9,391 nucleotides of DNA from Salinisphaera sp. UBA6602 (GCA_002433465.1 DJIE01000141.1:1-9391); one strand, 5' to 3'. Positions 1 through 6,727 are shown, counted from the stretch's first letter. Numbers and translations: made by a program. The notes: a model not told the origin generated them from the sequence alone.

Positions 1-1
1 C

Positions 2-661
<660 letters not shown>

Positions 662-725
662 GCGAAGCAACCCGGAGTCGAGTTGATCGCCGCTTGTGAT
701 GACGCACCAAATGGCAGTCCAAGCA

Positions 726-799
726 ATAACGACTCAATCCAAAAGTAGCGAAAAGCAGTCTTTAAGGACTACTATATAGTTTATAACGACTACTTAAAG
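726..799 (+). promoter_or_regulatory. Repeat-rich promoter/operator region of the wHTH-nucleotidyltransferase pair
   Basis: This stretch is clearly more AT-rich than its surroundings. ATAACGACT occurs twice (726-734 and 783-791), and GACTACT occurs twice 21 bp apart (767-773 and 788-794), which is two helical turns. A perfect 10-bp palindrome, ACTATATAGT, spans 771-780, and CTTTAAG (760-766) is repeated inverted as CTTAAAG (793-799). Possible -10 elements are TATAGT (775-780) and TATAAC (782-787); no good -35 is visible. The repeats end 5 bp before the ATG of the winged-helix gene. The natural reading is an autoregulatory operator bound by that protein. This is inference from layout, not a known consensus. 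Confidence 0.55.
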
Positions 800-803
800 C
801 GCT

Positions 804-1145
804 ATGATTGAATCCATTTTGGGTAGTGTAGCGGCAGAAAAAACGCTGCTTTGGCTGGATCGTTTCGAAACGGGCTATGCGAGCGAAATCGCTCGCTACA
901 GCGGCTTGAGCACGAGTCAGGTCAACAAGCAGCTCGCGAAATTCGAAGACTCGGGCCTGATCAAGGCAAGGCCCGCAGGGCGGACGCGTTTGTATGTGTG
1001 GAACCCGTCCAACGCTTTGGTTGCCCCCTTGCGTGATCTGCTTTCGCGAACGTACGACCTCTTGCCGGAGCGTGAACGCAGCGTCTACGAGATACCGAGA
1101 CGACGCCCGCGATCACGCGCCAAACCATTGACACCGATCGCGTGA
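804..1145 (+). CDS. Small winged-helix DNA-binding regulator paired with nucleotidyltransferase
   Basis: A 113-residue protein with a winged helix-turn-helix. Residues about 12-52 hold helix 1 and the HTH (YASEIARYSGLSTSQVNKQL), and residues 53-66 form the beta wing (IKARPAGRTRLYVWNP). The C-terminus carries a basic tail with a run RRRPRSRAKPL at about 99-109. From memory, similar small regulators end in an RRRPR..KPL tail and sit beside a nucleotidyltransferase gene. The ATG at 804 has no clear Shine-Dalgarno sequence and lies directly behind a repeat-rich promoter, so weak or near-leaderless translation is possible. Its TGA overlaps the GTG start of the next gene by 4 bp, implying coupled translation. 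The likely role is autorepressor of the pair and possibly antitoxin, by analogy with the winged-helix AbiEi; that role is inference. The HTH fold is confident. Base composition is less GC-rich than lon or rdgC, consistent with acquisition by transfer. Confidence 0.85.
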   Translation: MIESILGSVAAEKTLLWLDRFETGYASEIARYSGLSTSQVNKQLAKFEDSGLIKARPAGRTRLYVWNPSNALVAPLRDLLSRTYDLLPERERSVYEIPRRRPRSRAKPLTPIA

Positions 1146-1684
1146 AACATTTGGACGAGCTCACGCAGCTCGCTGCGACCATCTCCGAAGCGCTCGCCCG
1201 CGAAGAGATCGAGGCCGTACTCTCGGGTGGTGCTGCCGTACAAATCTACTCCGACGGCATCTACGTATCGAAGGATCTGGACTTCGTAACCGCCGCGTCG
1301 AACAAGGAAATCGGCGCTGTATTGGGCCGTCTGGGTTTTGAAGCGACGACCTCACGTCGACTGTACCAGCGCGAAGGTACGGAGTATCTGGTGGAGTTCC
1401 CGTCGGCCCCTCTAGCGCTTGGCAGAGAACTCGTGCGCGAATGGCACCAACTGCGTACAGCGTACGGGACGATACAGATATTGTCGCCGACACAGTCGGT
1501 CAAAGATCGACTAGCCGCCTATATTCACTGGCGGGATTTACAAGCTTTGCGGCAAGCGGGCGAAATCGCGCTGCGCCACGCGGTTGACCTCGCGGATATA
1601 TTCTCGTGGCTGAAAGGCGAAGGCGCTGCCGAGCGCGACATAGAGGCCGTGCGCAAAGTTCTAGCGCCGGAGCCGGCTAGCTGA
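1142..1684 (+). CDS. Nucleotidyltransferase-fold protein, possible toxin of a wHTH/NTase module
   Basis: A 180-residue protein with the marks of the DNA polymerase beta-type nucleotidyltransferase superfamily: the GG of the active-site turn (residues 29-30 in LSGGAAV) and the metal-binding D-x-D (Asp45 and Asp47 in YVSKDLDFV). A third candidate carboxylate is Glu85 in EYLVEFP. The segment ILSPTQSVKDRLAAYIHW (113-130) is a recognisable conserved block of an uncharacterised family I recall next to small HTH genes. The start is GTG at 1142, sharing GTGA with the stop of the upstream gene; no separate Shine-Dalgarno sequence is visible, which fits translational coupling. It is much shorter than AbiEii, though it shares the fold and the wHTH partner. 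The substrate (tRNA, protein or nucleotide) cannot be told. Toxin, defence or plain modification enzyme are all possible. It ends 33 bp before the convergent chaC-type gene. Confidence 0.8.
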   Translation: MKHLDELTQLAATISEALAREEIEAVLSGGAAVQIYSDGIYVSKDLDFVTAASNKEIGAVLGRLGFEATTSRRLYQREGTEYLVEFPSAPLALGRELVREWHQLRTAYGTIQILSPTQSVKDRLAAYIHWRDLQALRQAGEIALRHAVDLADIFSWLKGEGAAERDIEAVRKVLAPEPAS

Positions 1685-1717
1685 CACTGCTTTAGCTACT
1701 CCGCCTCGATTTAAGGC

Positions 1718-2296
1718 TTAGCCCCCGTGTTCGGCTTCGATCTCGCGCAGCCGTGCCTCAATGGCGAACACGTGGGCGTCGTCAGCATCGAGCGCGCGCA
1801 GCGCCTCGGCGAGGTTGAGCAGGTAGTCGCGGTTGGGCCCGCTCGGGCCGTGTGACACCGAAATCTGGCGGGCGATGGCGTCAATGGGCGCATCGCCCAG
1901 CCACGCTTCGTTGTCGGCCGTAGCGATATACACCAAGCCTTCGTCGTGGCTGCCGTCGGCGAAGGTCATGGCGGTGGAAAACCGCAGATAGCCGTTCTTC
2001 TCGCGATGATCGAGATGTCCGAACACGGCCGGGGTAATACGATAGGCCATGCCGGCGCACACCGCCCCCGGTGCTTCCACGAGGGTGGCCACGCGGCCCG
2101 GTGCGGCGGGCGTGCCGCGGTGATCGTGCGACCCCTGCCAGAAACGCCGCTGCCAGCCCGTGATCGTGGCCGGCTTTCGTTCGATATAGTCGAAGCCGGC
2201 CTTGTAGATCAACGAGCCGTAGCCGAACAGCCACAGCTCGTCGCGATCGGCGAAACGCCCGGCGTTGCGGTTGGCGACCGTCGTGTCGAACGACAT
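1718..2296 (-). CDS. chaC: ChaC-type gamma-glutamylcyclotransferase
   Basis: A 192-residue cytoplasmic enzyme of the ChaC branch of gamma-glutamylcyclotransferases. The family cleaves the gamma-glutamyl group of glutathione to 5-oxoproline and Cys-Gly. The substrate-binding loop FGYGSLI is at 24-30, the ChaC-specific HDHRGTPAAPGRV at 57-69, and the expected catalytic Glu99 lies in LDHREKNGY. The C-terminal part (GPSGPNRDYLLNLAEALR, about 151-168) also matches the family. Length is typical of short bacterial members. The ATG at 2296 follows a GGGG run with about 6 nt spacing. It starts 12 bp after the rdgC stop on the same strand, so the two are probably co-transcribed. The original name refers to cation transport in E. 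coli, but the enzymatic role in glutathione turnover is the better supported one. Substrate specificity is inferred from the family. Confidence 0.93.
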   Translation of the reverse strand: MSFDTTVANRNAGRFADRDELWLFGYGSLIYKAGFDYIERKPATITGWQRRFWQGSHDHRGTPAAPGRVATLVEAPGAVCAGMAYRITPAVFGHLDHREKNGYLRFSTAMTFADGSHDEGLVYIATADNEAWLGDAPIDAIARQISVSHGPSGPNRDYLLNLAEALRALDADDAHVFAIEARLREIEAEHGG

Positions 2297-2308
2297 GCCC
2301 GGCCCCGC

Positions 2309-3232
2309 TCAGGCAGCCTGGGTATCGGCCTCGCCGGCCACACCGAAATGCGTGTAGAGCCGGTCGAGCACGCCGCGCAGCGCCTCGCCCTGAAGTGCGA
2401 CGCGGGCCGTGAGCTCGGCCACGGCATCGCCGGCGTCAAGCGAATCCAGATCGTCCTGAATCAGGTCGAGCGCACGGATACGCTTGAGGTCGAGGTTTTC
2501 ATCCAGATCGAACTCGATGGCGTCGTCCACGGCCACGTTGAGCTTGACCACCTGCATACCGGCCGCGAGATGGGCGAGCACTTCCTCGCGCTGCAGATCC
2601 ATGGCGGTCACCCGCACGCTCGATTTGACCTCGTCGGTGGTTTCGAACACGCAGCGATCGCCGCATTCGAAGCCGTTGGGCAGCGCGTTGACGTCCTCGA
2701 GCCAGCGCGACATTTCTTCCGGCGGACGCAACTTGGCATCGGGACGGGCCACCGGCAGGCTACCCAGCGCTTCGCGCAACCGGGCGACCACGTCCTCGGC
2801 GCGTTTTTCCGAAGACGCGTCGACCCAGACGCGGTGCGCACGCAGATCGATGATCAACGGTGTGCGCTTGGAGCGGGTGAACGCCCGCGGCAACAGCTCG
2901 AAATGGGCCTCGTCCTTGATATCGGCCTTCTCGCGGCGGCTGACCTTGCGCCCTTCGGAAGTCTCGATACGTTCGACTCGATCGTCGACTTCCTCGGCCA
3001 GTACGGCGTTGGGCAGCACGCGGGTGATCTCCTGATGCACGCAGATGGCCAGCCCGTCGACCGCGTGCACCATGGCGTGTTCGCCCTTGATCGGCGGCAC
3101 GAAACCGTCGACGCGCGTGGCCTGATCGCCGCAGTCGGGGCACAGCGCCTCGGCGAGTTTTTCATCGAGCTCGGCGGCGCTCCAGGGAAAGGATTCGGTG
3201 CCGAGAAACACACAGAGATTACGTATCCACAT
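2309..3232 (-). CDS. rdgC: Recombination-associated protein RdgC
   Basis: A 307-residue DNA-binding protein of the RdgC family. In E. coli it forms a ring-shaped dimer around duplex DNA and limits RecA loading and activity; it is nucleoid-associated. The N-terminus MWIRNLCVF aligns with the E. coli MLWFKNLMVY start. VDGFVPPIKGEHAMVHAVDG (42-61) and ADIKDEAHFELLPRAFTRS (103-121) match conserved blocks, as does EALGSLPV (154-161). The start was set at the ATG at 3232 because it matches the family N-terminus, although the frame is open 17 codons further upstream and the Shine-Dalgarno signal is weak (AGG only 2 nt before the ATG). Length equals the family norm. It is the first gene of a probable two-gene unit with the chaC-type gene and is transcribed divergently from the ABC operon. 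A CPDCG (31-35) gives two cysteines near the N-terminus; I know of no metal site there. Confidence 0.95.
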   Translation of the reverse strand: MWIRNLCVFLGTESFPWSAAELDEKLAEALCPDCGDQATRVDGFVPPIKGEHAMVHAVDGLAICVHQEITRVLPNAVLAEEVDDRVERIETSEGRKVSRREKADIKDEAHFELLPRAFTRSKRTPLIIDLRAHRVWVDASSEKRAEDVVARLREALGSLPVARPDAKLRPPEEMSRWLEDVNALPNGFECGDRCVFETTDEVKSSVRVTAMDLQREEVLAHLAAGMQVVKLNVAVDDAIEFDLDENLDLKRIRALDLIQDDLDSLDAGDAVAELTARVALQGEALRGVLDRLYTHFGVAGEADTQAA

Positions 3233-3365
3233 AGCCTGAGATAACCCATGGTCGGACAGGATGACGCGAGACCGCGCCGGCACGGCGGCATATATCCAGC
3301 GCCGCGTTGGAGCGCGACCTTACCCAACCCGGCAGGCCGCCTCAAGCATCGGCCCGAGCGGTACT

Positions 3366-3426
3366 GTCCGAGTGCGCGGCTGTTGCTCACGGGCGCGCTG
3401 TGGCAACATTCGCGCGCACTACGGGC
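3366..3426 (+). other. Long imperfect hairpin, possible structured RNA or protein-binding site
   Basis: A nested inverted repeat that can fold into one arm of 61 nt. From outside in: 3366-3370 with 3422-3426 (5 pairs, one G-U), a bulged A at 3421, 3371-3378 with 3413-3420 (8 pairs, AGTGCGCG/CGCGCACT), a 2x4 internal loop, 3381-3386 with 3403-3408 (TGTTGC/GCAACA), a bulged T at 3387, 3388-3390 with 3400-3402, and a 9-nt loop. Because it is a dyad, the opposite strand could fold equally. It lies about 140-200 bp before the substrate-binding gene. It could be part of a leader RNA, a small RNA, or a REP-like element. Function is unknown. Confidence 0.45.
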
Positions 3427-3428
3427 CA

Positions 3429-3443
3429 GCGTTCCACGAACGC
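3429..3443 (+). other. Perfect short hairpin GCGTTC-CAC-GAACGC
   Basis: A perfect 6-bp stem with a 3-nt loop immediately follows the 61-nt arm, only 2 nt away. Together they would form two adjacent stem-loops. No T-tract follows, so termination is unlikely. It may equally be a dyad operator. Confidence 0.4.
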
Positions 3444-3486
3444 ACGACGATCTTCGCTAGACGCGGTCCGAGCCTGTTCACGCGGT

Positions 3487-3535
3487 CGATCGCCGCGGCA
3501 AACCTCCGTGTCCCGTGCGATACGGCCGGCGATCG
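3487..3535 (+). promoter_or_regulatory. Nested inverted repeat 30 bp before the substrate-binding gene start
   Basis: A perfect 9-bp inverted repeat, CGATCGCCG (3487-3495) with CGGCGATCG (3527-3535), encloses a second stem, CCGTGTC with GATACGG (one G-U pair), around a 6-nt loop. The element ends 30 bp upstream of the chosen ATG at 3566. If transcribed it would form a structured leader close to the ribosome entry region, which has no clear Shine-Dalgarno sequence; otherwise it may be an operator. In GC-rich DNA a 9-bp repeat of this kind can arise by chance, so confidence is moderate. Confidence 0.4.
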
Positions 3536-3565
3536 TTTACCTCAACCCAAGTCAACGACACGCTC

Positions 3566-4660
3566 ATGTATCCAACCCGGTTCATCGCCCGCCTGCGCAC
3601 CGCCGTTGTGCTCGTCGCCGCACTGGCCGCGCTGTCGGCCTGTTCGTCGGACAACGAAAGTGGCGCCGACAGCGACAACGCCGCCCAGCCTGCCGAAACC
3701 GTACAGGCCGAAATTGGCTATATGCCGATCCTGCCGGACGCGCCCTTGTTCGTCGGCCTGGAGGACGGTTCGATCGCGAACGCCGGCATACAGCCCAAAC
3801 TGGTTTCATTCCAGAACGGGCCGGCGATGGTGCAGGCGCTGCTGGGCGGCCAGCTCGATATCGCCTACTTCGGCATCGGGCCCACCATGGTCGCCCGCGG
3901 CAAAGGGGCAGATATCAAGGTGGTCGCCTCCAACATCATCGAACAGATCAGCTTCGTGGCGCTGAGCGAGCTCGCACCCTATTTCGAGGACGGCGACGCC
4001 GCCACCGCCTTTGATCGCTTTGCCCGGGACAAGGGGCGCAAGGCACGGATCTCGACATTCCCCGTCGGGTCGGTGCCCCAGACGGTGCTGGCCTACTGGC
4101 TCGACAAGCAGCTCGGCGTCGACAGCGACGCGATCGACGTTATCTACCAGGGCGCATCACAGGTACAACAGTCGTTGCTCACCGGCGCGGTCGACGGCGC
4201 GGCGATTCTGGAACCAGTGGTGAGCATCGTCAGAAATCGTCGTGACGATGCGCGCGTGGTCGCCCAGGGCGAAGCCATGTTCCCGGGGCAGCCCGGGGCC
4301 GTGCTCGCGGTACGAGCCGAGTTCATCGAAGCGCATCCGCAGATCGTCGAACGACTGGTTGCCGCGCATGTTCGAGCCACAGAGCAGCTCAGGGCCGGCG
4401 ATCAAGCCGCGATCGACGCCGTGCATCAGTACGTCGGCGGCGGTCGCCTGCCACGGCCGGTGGTAGCCGAGGCCGTGGCCGAGTCGGCCGACAACTTCGT
4501 GGCCGACCCGAATCGCATTATCGACGGCACCCGCCGGATGCGCGACTTCCAGCAGGCCCAGGGCACGCTCGGCGCCGATACCGATATCGATGCCCTGTTC
4601 GAGACGCGGTTCTACGACGCGCTCGATACCCGCGGCTCGGCCAAGCCCTCGACCCCGTAA
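3566..4660 (+). CDS. NitT/TauT-family ABC transporter substrate-binding lipoprotein
   Basis: A 364-residue extracytoplasmic binding protein of the SsuA/TauA/NrtA type, which captures a small anion (sulfonate, taurine, nitrate or similar) for the permease encoded next. A type II signal peptide is visible: basic residues at 5-11, a hydrophobic stretch at 13-23, and lipobox LSAC with Cys26 as the lipidation site, followed by a Ser/Asp/Glu-rich linker. The mature part begins with EIGYMPILPDAPLFVGLEDG, then QALLGGQLDIAYFGIGP, and later AVDGAAILEPVV. These are the typical ligand-binding blocks of the family. I chose the ATG at 3566 because it gives a proper signal peptide; an in-frame GTG at 3515 would add 17 residues. 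Its TAA overlaps the permease ATG by 1 bp. Residue +2 after the Cys is Ser, so by the usual Lol rule it could be sorted to the outer membrane. Substrate cannot be decided from sequence. Confidence 0.9.
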   Translation: MYPTRFIARLRTAVVLVAALAALSACSSDNESGADSDNAAQPAETVQAEIGYMPILPDAPLFVGLEDGSIANAGIQPKLVSFQNGPAMVQALLGGQLDIAYFGIGPTMVARGKGADIKVVASNIIEQISFVALSELAPYFEDGDAATAFDRFARDKGRKARISTFPVGSVPQTVLAYWLDKQLGVDSDAIDVIYQGASQVQQSLLTGAVDGAAILEPVVSIVRNRRDDARVVAQGEAMFPGQPGAVLAVRAEFIEAHPQIVERLVAAHVRATEQLRAGDQAAIDAVHQYVGGGRLPRPVVAEAVAESADNFVADPNRIIDGTRRMRDFQQAQGTLGADTDIDALFETRFYDALDTRGSAKPSTP

Positions 4661-5472
4661 TGGTGCAACGCCCCGCAAGCGCCCACCCCAACGCGCTCCC
4701 CGCGCCACGCCGGGCCGGCGCCACGCGGCTGCGGCGTGTCCTGCTGGGGCTCCTCGGCGTAGCCGCCTTCATCGCGCTCTGGAAGCTGGCCTATGTGTTC
4801 AACTGGGCACCGCGCGGCACCATCCCGGACCCATTCGTGGTGCCCGCCGCCCTGTGGCGCGAATATTCCGGCGGGCGGCTGATTCCGGCGATTGGCTCCA
4901 GCCTCGTTCACTATGTCTGGGGGCTGGGCATCGGCACGCTGCTCGGCTTCGGCATCGGCCTGCTCGCCGCCAGCCTGCGCGTATTCGACGACGCCCACTA
5001 CATGCTCGCGCGCATTCTGCGCCCGATCCCGCCATTGGCCTGGGTGGTGTTCGCGATCGCCTGGTTCCAGGTCAGCCATGCCGGCGCCGCCTTCGTGATT
5101 TCCATCGGCGTTTTCTGGGTGAACTATTTCGCCACGGCATCGGGCGTGCGCGACGTCGACCCGCGCTATTACGAGCTGGCGCGCGCCTTCGGCCACGGCG
5201 GCTTTTTCAAGCGCATTACCAGCATCACCCTGCCGGGCGCGGCGCCGAGCATTCTCTCGGGTGTGCGCACCGGCGTCGGTCAGGCCTGGATGACGCTGAT
5301 CGCAGCCGAATTGCTCGGCGTGCCGGGCATGGGCCAGGAAATGAATTCGGCCGCGGGTGTCGGCGCCTACGATGCCGTGGTGGTCTACATGCTCGCGATT
5401 TCGCTGATTTATACGCTCTCGGACGGACTGTTCGCTCTTGTCGAGAACCGGGCGCTGAGGTGGCGGCCATGA
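4660..5472 (+). CDS. NitT/TauT-family ABC transporter permease (SsuC/TauC-like)
   Basis: A 270-residue inner-membrane permease. Hydrophobic segments lie around 27-46, 85-106, 124-138, 142-160, 207-221 and 238-260, giving about six membrane spans. The cytoplasmic EAA loop that docks the ATPase is at about 171-194 (YELARAFGHGG followed by FFKRITSITLPGA), with its conserved glycine. The motif IPPLAWVVFAIAWF matches the block before the EAA loop in SsuC/TauC proteins. The ATG shares its A with the upstream TAA stop (TAATG), and the TGA overlaps the ATPase ATG by 4 bp, so the three core components are translationally coupled. There is no independent Shine-Dalgarno sequence. Length is normal for the family. 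It is probably a homodimer in the complete importer. Confidence 0.95.
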   Translation: MVQRPASAHPNALPAPRRAGATRLRRVLLGLLGVAAFIALWKLAYVFNWAPRGTIPDPFVVPAALWREYSGGRLIPAIGSSLVHYVWGLGIGTLLGFGIGLLAASLRVFDDAHYMLARILRPIPPLAWVVFAIAWFQVSHAGAAFVISIGVFWVNYFATASGVRDVDPRYYELARAFGHGGFFKRITSITLPGAAPSILSGVRTGVGQAWMTLIAAELLGVPGMGQEMNSAAGVGAYDAVVVYMLAISLIYTLSDGLFALVENRALRWRP

Positions 5473-6212
5473 CCGCACGCCGCAAGGCCCTGCTGACGCT
5501 GGACGATGTGGGCTATCGCTATCCGGGCAGCGATCGGCTGGTATTCGAGGGGCTGGACTTCAGCATCGGCGCCGGAGAGTTCGTTGCCCTGGTTGGCGGC
5601 TCGGGCGTGGGCAAGTCCACGGTGCTGCGCTGCGTGGCGGGGCTGATCGAACCCGGCGTGGGCCGTATCGACACGCCGTCTCGTACCGACCACGGAACCC
5701 GGCCCAGCGCGGTCGTATTCCAGGACACCCGCCTGCTGCCCTGGCGGTCAATCCGTGCGAACGTCGGCTACGGTTTAAGCGGGCTTGGCCTGTCGCGTGC
5801 TAAGCGCGATGCGCGCATTGACGAAGTGCTTGAGTTGATCGGCATGGCCGAGCTGGGCGGCCGCTGGCCCCACGAAATTTCCGGCGGCCAGGCGCAACGG
5901 GTGGGCCTTGCACGGGCCCTGGCCGTACGCCCGCATATCCTGTTGATGGACGAACCGTTTTCGGCGGTGGATGCGCTCACGCGCACGCGCCTGCAGGACG
6001 AACTGCTCACGATCTGGCAGCGGCTGAACATGGCCGTGCTGTTCGTCACCCATGATATTGCCGAAGCCGCTTATCTGGCCGAGCGCGTGTGCGTGATGCG
6101 CGGCACGCCCGCGCGGCTCGTTTTCGATGAAGCCGTGCCTGCCCCCTACCCGCGCGAGCGCGACGATCAAGGCCTCAACGCCTTCGCGCAGCGCGTCGCA
6201 GCAGCGCTTTGA
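5469..6212 (+). CDS. NitT/TauT-family ABC transporter ATPase (SsuB/TauB-like)
   Basis: A 247-residue ATP-hydrolysing subunit. Walker A is GGSGVGKST (43-51), the Q-loop is Gln85 in VFQDTRLLPWRS, the ABC signature is SGGQ (138-141), Walker B is ILLMDEP (157-163) with catalytic Glu162, the D-loop is SAVDAL, and the H-loop is His195 in FVTHDIAEA. The Q-loop followed by LLPWRS is characteristic of the sulfonate/taurine/nitrate group. The ATG at 5469 overlaps the permease stop (ATGA) and is preceded by GAGG at 5457-5460 with 8 nt spacing, which fixes the start. The same frame is open far upstream through the permease gene, but that part is a composition artefact. All catalytic residues are intact. 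Confidence 0.96.
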   Translation: MTARRKALLTLDDVGYRYPGSDRLVFEGLDFSIGAGEFVALVGGSGVGKSTVLRCVAGLIEPGVGRIDTPSRTDHGTRPSAVVFQDTRLLPWRSIRANVGYGLSGLGLSRAKRDARIDEVLELIGMAELGGRWPHEISGGQAQRVGLARALAVRPHILLMDEPFSAVDALTRTRLQDELLTIWQRLNMAVLFVTHDIAEAAYLAERVCVMRGTPARLVFDEAVPAPYPRERDDQGLNAFAQRVAAAL

Positions 6213-6217
6213 ACCCT

Positions 6218-6222
6218 GGGAG
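6218..6222 (+). promoter_or_regulatory. Ribosome binding site of the DsrE-family gene
   Basis: GGGAG with 8 nt spacing to the ATG at 6231. It decides the start in favour of ATG 6231 over the in-frame TTG at 6228 and lies between the ATPase stop and the last gene of the operon. Confidence 0.7.
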
Positions 6223-6230
6223 CCTGATTG

Positions 6231-6536
6231 ATGCAAGGTAAACCGCTTAAATTGATCATTCATGCGGCCGACGCGCCGTCGCTCGCCCGTGCCCGCAGCA
6301 ATGCCGCCAACTTCATGGCGGCGGCGCCGGATGCGCAGGTGGAAATCGTGATCAACGCGGATGCGGTCGCCGCAGCAATCGACAGCCCTCACGCCACCGA
6401 CACGTATCTGCGCGTATGTGCCAACACGCTGGCCAACAAGCAGATCTCGGCCCCCGAAACACTCACTCGGGTCCCGGCCGCGGTGGTTCATGTCGCCGAG
6501 CGCCAACGCGACGGCTGGGCCTATATGCGTGCCTGA
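6231..6536 (+). CDS. DsrE-family small protein
   Basis: A 101-residue cytoplasmic protein of the DsrE/DsrF-like superfamily, in the group usually left as an uncharacterised conserved protein. It has the alternating beta/alpha pattern: KLIIHA (7-12) first strand, VEIVINADAVAAAI (37-50) second strand and helix, LRVCANTLANKQI (60-72) with the conserved Cys63, and the C-terminal GWAYMR typical of the family. True Dsr/Tus proteins pass sulfur as persulfide on a cysteine; here Cys63 sits in the (V/A)CxNTL context of the group, so sulfur binding is plausible but unproven. It begins 15 bp after the ATPase gene with its own strong Shine-Dalgarno sequence and closes the operon. Its presence suggests that the transported compound contains or yields sulfur. 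No membrane segments or signal peptide are seen. Confidence 0.85.
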   Translation: MQGKPLKLIIHAADAPSLARARSNAANFMAAAPDAQVEIVINADAVAAAIDSPHATDTYLRVCANTLANKQISAPETLTRVPAAVVHVAERQRDGWAYMRA

Positions 6537-6575
6537 CACAGGCCTGGATCTCGGCAGCTGAATCGACCCGCGCAG

Positions 6576-6630
6576 CTCGGGCCCAGTCCCGAGGCCCCGA
6601 CTACGTCGCCGCGACACTTTCGTCACGGCG
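6576..6630. terminator. Two hairpins in the convergent gap, possible terminator
   Basis: The 191-bp gap between the DsrE-family gene (plus) and the EAL gene (minus) contains two dyads. The first is CTCGGG (6576-6581) with CCCGAG (6588-6593). The second is CGCCG-C-GAC (6607-6615) with GTC-A-CGGCG (6622-6630), one mismatch, around a 6-nt loop. Only a broken T-run (6640-6649) follows the second, 9 nt beyond the stem, so this is a weak intrinsic terminator at best. Position between converging genes makes termination the natural role. I see nothing else in the gap. Confidence 0.35.
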
Positions 6631-6727
6631 GGCTGCGCCTTTAACTTTTCGCCGCAACAGGCTCATGCCGTGCGATAGCCCCCGCAAGGGCGCGAGCGGC
6701 GCTGACGCACGACGCGGTTAAACCAGC

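Larger units (their letters stand above)
3233..3565. other. 333-bp divergent intergenic region with several inverted repeats, no gene found
   Basis: The region separates rdgC (minus) from the ABC substrate-binding gene (plus) and must hold the promoters of both. I see no convincing coding frame: the open frames crossing it are arginine-rich, repetitive and continue antisense to or out of frame with real genes. I see no tRNA, and no SRP RNA core motif on either strand. A weak minus-strand -10 candidate (TATATG) overlaps 3289-3295 for rdgC. Short hairpin-capable dyads include CCAGCG/CGTTGG at 3296-3310. Three stronger ones, at 3366-3426, 3429-3443 and 3487-3535, are listed separately. No T-run follows any of them, so they do not look like simple intrinsic terminators. 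Confidence 0.6.

Noticed and set aside
1678..1698. TAGCT/AGCTA dyad at the end of the nucleotidyltransferase gene as a terminator
   Set aside because: The 5-bp AT-containing stem has a long loop and no T-run, so it is too weak to call.
761..1716. TTTAAGG at 761-767 and 1710-1716 as flanking target-site repeats of the wHTH/NTase module
   Set aside because: Only 7 bp, and the left copy lies inside the promoter repeats rather than at the edge of the module. There is no integrase or terminal inverted repeat.
1946..3244. 432-codon plus-strand open frame antisense to rdgC and the chaC-type gene
   Set aside because: It has a typical antisense composition (His/Arg/Gly-rich), no recognisable domain, and fully overlaps two clear genes on the other strand.
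3233..3565. SRP RNA, tRNA or known riboswitch in the intergenic region
   Set aside because: No GGTCAGGTCCGGAAGGAAG-like core, no tRNA T-loop/acceptor pairing and no recognised riboswitch core on either strand.
3307..4014. Arg-rich open frames starting in the intergenic region and running into the binding-protein gene
   Set aside because: No domain, biased composition, and they overlap the lipoprotein gene in other frames.
4590..5468. Long open frame continuous with the ATPase gene upstream of 5469, which would make a 540-aa fusion
   Set aside because: The upstream part is Arg/Ala/Pro-rich, matches no family, and overlaps the well-supported permease gene in another frame. The family start and Shine-Dalgarno sequence are at 5469.
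4612..5478. 288-codon minus-strand open frame over the permease gene
   Set aside because: Low-complexity Arg/Ala/Gly translation without motifs; shadow of the permease gene.
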